Positions 59,608-64,000 of a DNA stretch of 64,000 nt are shown one piece after another; position 1 is the first letter of the stretch, and every line of letters starts with the position of its first letter. The position numbers and the translations under genes are program-made. Below the pieces are notes generated by a model. The model was given only the letters and a program-made list of their open reading frames with translations, was not told where the DNA came from and made no database searches. Source of the stretch: Dyella sp. C11 (GTDB lineage: Bacteria; Pseudomonadota; Gammaproteobacteria; Xanthomonadales; Rhodanobacteraceae); the NCBI RefSeq assembly GCF_003121485.1, contig NZ_QAVX01000013.1:80359-144358 (forward strand), given 5' to 3'.

Positions 59608-60881
59608 GCATGCGACCGCCCATTTCCATGGCCAAGAGCCTCGTTGCCACCATTCTGTCTCCGATGGCTTCCGTGGCGATGAGCGGCTTGCTGTGGGCTT
59701 CATCTGCCGGCGCCCAAGACCTCTCGGTCGTTGCGCACGGACAATATCTGGCGCGTGCAGGCGACTGCGTCGCTTGCCATAGCAATCCCGGCGATCAGCC
59801 TTTCGGCGGCGGCCGCCCTATGGAGACGCCATTTGGCACGCTGTATTCGCCCAATATTTCTTCTGACCAGGCCACCGGCATTGGTGCTTGGACGGCTGAC
59901 GAGTTCTATACGATGTTGCACACAGGGCGTTCGCGCTCAGGTGCGCTGATCTATCCAGCGATGCCTTACGGCAATTACACCAAGGTCACGCGCGCGGATT
60001 CGGATGCCATTTTCGCCTTCCTGAAATCTACGCCGCCGATAAATCGCCCCAGTCGCGATCAGGATCTCCATTTTCCATACAACAATCGCAGCTTGTTGAA
60101 TGGCTGGCGCGCGCTCTACTTTAGTGAAGGCGAGTACAAGCTCAACGTCGCCAAGTCTGCCGAATGGAATCGCGGCGCGTATCTGGTGGAAGGGTTAGGC
60201 CATTGTTCCATGTGTCATACGGCAATCAATGCCCTGGGCGGGAGCTCCGACGCCGCGGCCTTTCAGGGGGGCTTGATTCCTATGCAGGAGTGGTACGCGC
60301 CTTCGTTGACTTCCAATCGCGAAGCAGGGCTTGGTGATTGGAGCATCGAAGACATTTCAGACTTGCTGCAAGCTGGCGTTTCCAAGCGCGGCGCCGTCTA
60401 CGGTCCGATGGCCGAGGTGGTCTACAACAGCCTGCAGTACCTCACGGACGCCGATGTGCGTGCTATGGCCGTCTATCTGAAATCCTTGCCACCCACGGGC
60501 GAAACGGCCAGTCCAACCAAGGCGGAGTCACAAGATAAGTTGCGCCTCTCTCCGCTGGGAAAGAAGATTTATACAGCTCAATGTGCCGAGTGCCACGGTA
60601 CCAGCGGTGAGGGCAGGGGCTGGGACTTCCCGCCACTGGCCGGCAATCAATCGATCCAGATGACGTCCTCGGTCAATCCGATCCGGATGGTGCTCAATGG
60701 CGGCTACCCGCCAGGAACCTTACGCAACCCGCGGCCCTACGGCATGCCGCCGTTTGCACAGGAACTATCGGACGTCGAGGTGGCTGCAGTGGTCACTTAC
60801 ATCCGCACCGCGTGGCAGAACCACGGTACAGCTATAGAAGCCAAGGATGTGAACGCGCTGCGTTCGGCGCCATTGAATTAA
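59604..60881 (+). CDS. Triheme c-type cytochrome (alcohol/gluconate dehydrogenase cytochrome subunit type)
   Basis: A 425-aa exported protein with a signal peptide ending SSAGAQ and three haem sites: CVACH at 55-59, CSMCH at 201-205 and CAECH at 327-331. Domain order and the motifs GGRPMETPFGTLYSPNIS and YPAMPYGNYTKVTRADSDAI match the cytochrome subunit of membrane-bound alcohol, gluconate or sorbitol dehydrogenases (AdhB/GndB-like). No flavin or PQQ dehydrogenase subunit is adjacent, so here it probably works as an electron carrier with the oxidase, or its partner is encoded elsewhere. It overlaps the diheme cytochrome gene and lies 13 bp before the next gene. Confidence 0.92.
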   Translation: MSMRPPISMAKSLVATILSPMASVAMSGLLWASSAGAQDLSVVAHGQYLARAGDCVACHSNPGDQPFGGGRPMETPFGTLYSPNISSDQATGIGAWTADEFYTMLHTGRSRSGALIYPAMPYGNYTKVTRADSDAIFAFLKSTPPINRPSRDQDLHFPYNNRSLLNGWRALYFSEGEYKLNVAKSAEWNRGAYLVEGLGHCSMCHTAINALGGSSDAAAFQGGLIPMQEWYAPSLTSNREAGLGDWSIEDISDLLQAGVSKRGAVYGPMAEVVYNSLQYLTDADVRAMAVYLKSLPPTGETASPTKAESQDKLRLSPLGKKIYTAQCAECHGTSGEGRGWDFPPLAGNQSIQMTSSVNPIRMVLNGGYPPGTLRNPRPYGMPPFAQELSDVEVAAVVTYIRTAWQNHGTAIEAKDVNALRSAPLN

Positions 60882-60894
60882 AAGGTGGCACCTG

Positions 60895-61068
60895 ATGAGT
60901 GGAGATTTCGATAAATCTGGCAAAAGTGAAGAGGAGCGGGTCGACGACATCGTGCGCGCGGGGCCGCGCGGTGCTCTGGTGATCACCGGCATCGCAGTGG
61001 CCATCGTTATCGGATTGTGGTTCTTGTTCTACTTCCTGGTTTTCCTGCCACGCGGCGTAATCCATTAA
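60895..61068 (+). CDS. 57-aa single-TM protein of oxidase operon
   Basis: A short gene that starts with ATG 60895, 13 bp after the triheme cytochrome stop, with AAGGTGG about 6 nt upstream. The protein has an acidic start (MSGDFDKSGKSEEERVDDIV), an R-A-G-P-R-G patch and one strongly hydrophobic helix (ALVITGIAVAIVIGLWFLFY) that ends LPRGVIH. It lies 11 bp before the subunit II gene. Position and topology fit a small accessory subunit of a ba3-type oxidase, like the single-helix subunit IIa of Thermus ba3; homology is not shown and the role is inferred. Confidence 0.78.
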   Translation: MSGDFDKSGKSEEERVDDIVRAGPRGALVITGIAVAIVIGLWFLFYFLVFLPRGVIH

Positions 61069-61079
61069 AAGGGCGGCCC

Positions 61080-61649
61080 ATGGCTCAGGTGTCCTCTACT
61101 GATCCTCATGGCAGCGCTGCAGTGGCGGCGCGCATCGAGCGACGTTGGGCTTTGATGGTCGTTGGCATTGTCGCCCTGCTGGTCGCCATCGTGATCTTTA
61201 CCGGACTGCATTGGGCGATGATGCCTCCATCTCGCGTCGAGACAATCGACCCGACCCGGCTTCACGTCGATGGCGAGTTCATCGAAAGCAATTTGGGCAG
61301 TGCTGTGGAATCCGACGGTTCGGTGACCGTACGAATCGTCGGTCAGCAGTATTCGTTCACCCCGCAATGCATTGTCGTTCCAACAAAAACGTCGGTGACA
61401 TTTCGGGCCACCAGCTCCGATGTTGTACACGGCATGCTCATTACCGGGACCAACATAAATTCCATGTTGGAGCCCGGTTATGTCGCCACCTTTAAGACAC
61501 AGTTCGACACTCCAGGCGACCATCTGATGCCATGTCATGAGTATTGCGGCGTAGGCCACGAAGCCATGTGGGCGAACGTCAAGGTCGTGGACAAGGAAGA
61601 TTTTTTAAAAATGGCGGCCCATGCGCGGAGGCTGACCTGTGATCTATAA
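61080..61649 (+). CDS. coxB: Cytochrome c oxidase subunit II with CuA site (ba3-like)
   Basis: A 189-aa protein with one N-terminal membrane helix (ALMVVGIVALLVAIVIFTGL) and a cupredoxin domain. CuA ligands are complete: His117 in VVHGMLI, Cys152 and Cys156 in CHEYC, His160 and Met163 in GVGHEAM. The short size and single helix are typical of ba3 (B-type) oxidases rather than the two-helix A-type. It accepts electrons from cytochrome c, here probably those encoded on both sides. ATG 61080 has AAGGGCGG upstream. It overlaps the subunit I gene by 11 bp. Confidence 0.93.
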   Translation: MAQVSSTDPHGSAAVAARIERRWALMVVGIVALLVAIVIFTGLHWAMMPPSRVETIDPTRLHVDGEFIESNLGSAVESDGSVTVRIVGQQYSFTPQCIVVPTKTSVTFRATSSDVVHGMLITGTNINSMLEPGYVATFKTQFDTPGDHLMPCHEYCGVGHEAMWANVKVVDKEDFLKMAAHARRLTCDL

Positions 61650-63264
61650 CAAGCGACTGGTATTGGCCCATTTCTGGCTAGCGTTTGCCGTCTTCGGCTT
61701 GGCTGTTGTATTGGGCGAGTGGCAGATGTTCATTAGGAGCCCTTTGCACGGCTGGCTGCGAAACCCCGATCTCTACTATCGATCGGTTACCGCGCACGGC
61801 ACCGTCATGGGCTATGTATTTCCCACGCTGATTGCGATGGGGTTTGGCTACGCCATTACCGAGGCATCCCTCAAACAGCCACTTATTGGCAGGCGCTGGG
61901 CATGGGTGGGTTACTTCCTGATCATCATCGGGTCGGTGGCTGCTTTGGTGCCAGTGTCGCTGGGGCTCGACTCTGTGCTTTATACGTTTTACCCGCCCAT
62001 GATTGGTAATGCGTTTTACTACGTTGGCGTGGTGTTGGTCGTGGTTGGCTCGTGGATATGGGTTGCCCTGATGGGCATCAACATGGGCGCCTGGAAGCGC
62101 GCAAACCCAGGTTCCCCCGTGCCGCTTGCCATGTTCGCCAATGTGGCCGGGGCGTATCTGTGGGCGTGGACCGCCGTCGGCGCTGCGTTGGAACTGTTGT
62201 TTCAAATCCTGCCCGTGGCGCTAGGGTTTTCCAGCACCATCAATGCAGGACTTTCTCGCGTACTGTTTTCCTGGACATTGCATGCCATTGTCTATTTCTG
62301 GCTAATGCCGGCGTACATCGCGTTCTACACCATTGTGCCTCGCGCGATCGGCGGGCGCTTGTACAGCGACACGATGGCGCGCATTTCATTTGTTCTGTTC
62401 CTTGTTTTCGCCATGCCTATTGGCATTCATCACCTGTTTGCCGATCCGCAGGTGGGATCCGGTTTCAAATTTGTCCATTCCGTGTTCACGGCCATGGTCT
62501 CCGTGCCCACACTGCTGACGGTCTTCACGATATGCGCATCGGTTGAGATCGCAGCGCGCTTGCGCGGAGGAAGTGGTGTCTTCGGATGGCTGAAGGCATT
62601 GCCTTGGGACAACCCGCAGATGCTCGCACTGGCGTTCTCTTTTGTAATGCTTGGTTTTGGTGGTGCTGGTGGCTTGATCAACATGAGTTATCAGCTGGAT
62701 TCGACCATTCATAACACCCAGTGGATTACAGGTCACTTCCACCTGATCTTCGCCGGGGCAATTGTCGTCATGTATTTCGCCATCGCCTACGATCTGTGGC
62801 CCCACCTTACCGGGCGCGCGATGCAGGACTTGCGCTTGATTCGCTGGCAGTTGTGGCTGTGGTTCGTTGGCATGATCGTGACAACGTTTCCGTGGCACTA
62901 CGTTGGCATTCTCGGCATGCCGCGACGGATGGCCTACTACGACTACAGTGCGCCAGGGCTGGTCGGTCAAGGCGTAGCGGTAATCATGTCGACAGTTGGT
63001 GGCGCGATGTTGCTGGCATCAGCAATCCTGTTCCTTGCCATCCTTTACCGTAACCATTCGGCTCGCCAGATTGAGCCCGCCCCGTGGACCTTTAGTCGGG
63101 CGGTTCACGAGCCTGTGTCATTACCTCTTGCTTTGAATGGGCTGAGTTTGTGGGTTGGTCTGATGGTAGCTCTGACCATCACCAACTACGGATATCCCAT
63201 TCTTCAGCTCATCGGTTTGCACGATGCCCAGGTGCCGGCTGTCTATATTGGAGCGAAGCCATGA
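61639..63264 (+). CDS. Cytochrome c oxidase subunit I, ba3-like haem-copper oxidase
   Basis: A 541-aa membrane protein, about thirteen helices. Haem-copper ligands: low-spin haem His53 (VTAHGTVMG) and His368, the CuB His215 with the cross-linked Tyr219 (LHAIVYFWLMPAYIAFY), CuB His264/His265 (IGIHHLFADP) and haem a3-type His366 (TGHFHL). The HAIVYFWLMPAY pattern is characteristic of B-type (ba3) oxidases, which have high oxygen affinity and lower pumping. Translation starts at GTG 61639, with GGAGG 7 nt upstream, inside subunit II. The next cytochrome gene overlaps its stop (ATGA), so the cluster is tightly coupled. Confidence 0.94.
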   Translation: MIYNKRLVLAHFWLAFAVFGLAVVLGEWQMFIRSPLHGWLRNPDLYYRSVTAHGTVMGYVFPTLIAMGFGYAITEASLKQPLIGRRWAWVGYFLIIIGSVAALVPVSLGLDSVLYTFYPPMIGNAFYYVGVVLVVVGSWIWVALMGINMGAWKRANPGSPVPLAMFANVAGAYLWAWTAVGAALELLFQILPVALGFSSTINAGLSRVLFSWTLHAIVYFWLMPAYIAFYTIVPRAIGGRLYSDTMARISFVLFLVFAMPIGIHHLFADPQVGSGFKFVHSVFTAMVSVPTLLTVFTICASVEIAARLRGGSGVFGWLKALPWDNPQMLALAFSFVMLGFGGAGGLINMSYQLDSTIHNTQWITGHFHLIFAGAIVVMYFAIAYDLWPHLTGRAMQDLRLIRWQLWLWFVGMIVTTFPWHYVGILGMPRRMAYYDYSAPGLVGQGVAVIMSTVGGAMLLASAILFLAILYRNHSARQIEPAPWTFSRAVHEPVSLPLALNGLSLWVGLMVALTITNYGYPILQLIGLHDAQVPAVYIGAKP

Positions 63265-64000
63265 ACGAGCGACGCCCACGTCTGATATCGCTGCGCAATC
63301 CATGGTTCACAGTGAGTGTTGGGGCGACGCTTGTACTGTTTCTTTTTTCGTTCTTTGTCGGGTTCGTCTGGCTTCCGTCTGCGCAGAACGATGCGCTCTT
63401 CAAGGGCTTGATCAACGCGATTTGCGGAGCGGCCGGCATTCCCAAAGTTTGGCTCAACAGTACAAACCCACCAGTGCAGCCGGAAGAAAAGCTCTCCAGT
63501 GTCGTGCTCACCCCAGAAACGCTTAGTGGTTCAGATTCCCGTGATGCTGTTGGCAGGGGAGCCACACTGGCGCTGCGCTGCACGATGTGCCACGGCGCCC
63601 GCGGCGTGACGGCTGCCGACACACCAAACCTCGCAGGGCAATATGCGGCGTCGATCTATAAAGAGCTTCGAGACTTCCAATCTGGCGCGAGGACAAGTGC
63701 TGTCATGGCTCCGATGATCGTAGGGCTAAGTGATCAGGATTTGCGGGATCTTTCGATCTACTACGCGTCATTGCCACGCCTGAAAAGTATTCAGGCTGAT
63801 GCGACGTCACCGTCACTAAGTATTGTGGCGAGCGGCGATCCGATGCGGAATATTGCACCATGTGGATCCTGTCATGGTGCACTCGGGAGCAAGATCGGTG
63901 CTCCTTGGATCAGTGCGCAGCCGCGTGTCTATCTCAAGTCCCAGCTCGAAGCTGTTGCCACTGGACGCCGGCACAACGCTCTCAACGGGCAGATGCGAAA
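63261..64000 (+). CDS. Membrane-anchored diheme c-type cytochrome, 3'-truncated by window edge
   Basis: The first 246 residues are visible and the frame is open at the window end. One N-terminal membrane helix (VGATLVLFLFSFFVGFVWL) anchors it, followed by about 60 residues of linker and two haem sites: CTMCH at 107-111 and CGSCH at 201-205. The domains resemble cytochrome c4 (PNLAGQYAASIYKELRDFQ ... APMIVGLSDQDLRDLSIYYA). It overlaps the subunit I gene by four bases. It may hand electrons directly to the CuA subunit as a fixed carrier. It is the second diheme c4-like protein in this cluster. Confidence 0.92.
   Translation, partial: MNERRPRLISLRNPWFTVSVGATLVLFLFSFFVGFVWLPSAQNDALFKGLINAICGAAGIPKVWLNSTNPPVQPEEKLSSVVLTPETLSGSDSRDAVGRGATLALRCTMCHGARGVTAADTPNLAGQYAASIYKELRDFQSGARTSAVMAPMIVGLSDQDLRDLSIYYASLPRLKSIQADATSPSLSIVASGDPMRNIAPCGSCHGALGSKIGAPWISAQPRVYLKSQLEAVATGRRHNALNGQMR

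Overview
The window looks like chromosome from a GC-rich Gammaproteobacterium. The style (TonB-dependent receptor next to sugar-acid genes, FUSC efflux operons, cyanide-insensitive-type cytochrome bd, a ba3-like oxidase, many OYE/SDR/AKR enzymes) suggests Xanthomonadales, perhaps Rhodanobacteraceae (Dyella/Luteibacter/Rhodanobacter-like). That placement is inference from gene style; there is no rRNA or tRNA here to anchor it. I see no insertion sequence, CRISPR array, phage or plasmid gene.

Layout. 0-1.1 kb: 3' end of an AraC regulator and a SnoaL-like protein. 1.5-4.1 kb: cytochrome bd oxidase of the short Q-loop type (cydA-cydB-DUF2474). 4.3-6.3 kb: a small coiled-coil protein and a fused cyclic-nucleotide-binding/thioredoxin-reductase-like flavoprotein. 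6.4-17 kb: a redox and detoxification stretch (AKR, SRPBCC, flavin reductase, two Old Yellow Enzymes, Dps, an interrupted ALDH, an ABM-domain protein, an MFS exporter) with a wHTH-ATPase regulator. 16.9-23 kb: a five-gene leftward efflux operon (FUSC, NodT lipoprotein, DUF1656, HlyD-type adaptor, FUSC). 23.5-28.3 kb: a C4-acid module (succinate-semialdehyde dehydrogenase, fumC with a frameshift, cupin, mqo). 28.4-37 kb: CDF transporter, tautomerase, SDR, LysR with a divergent zinc ADH, AraC, FUSC-like protein, D-2-hydroxyacid dehydrogenase.

38-50.4 kb is a carbohydrate-utilisation locus: secreted GH16, TonB-dependent receptor, sugar dehydrogenase (SDR), KDPGal-aldolase fused to an SMP-30 lactonase, KDGal kinase, DapA-type lyase, enolase-superfamily dehydratase, MFS transporter, IclR regulator and cupin. 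Together these make a full oxidative (De Ley-Doudoroff-type) route from galactose or a similar aldose to pyruvate and glyceraldehyde-3-phosphate. Both upstream regions of this locus carry the same TTACT-N5-AGCAA element, a good candidate for the IclR operator.

51-57.2 kb encodes one giant glycine-rich repeat autotransporter (about 2,047 aa). 57.2-58.9 kb is gene-poor and holds a small gene, a diverged duplicated leader and a frameshifted remnant. 58.9-64 kb is a respiratory cluster: diheme cytochrome c, triheme cytochrome c, a 57-aa single-TM protein, oxidase subunits II (CuA) and I (ba3-like), and a membrane-anchored diheme cytochrome c that runs off the window.

Two catabolic genes are interrupted by single lesions: ALDH by an in-frame TGA and fumC by one extra base. 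They may be real decay or assembly errors; raw reads would decide.
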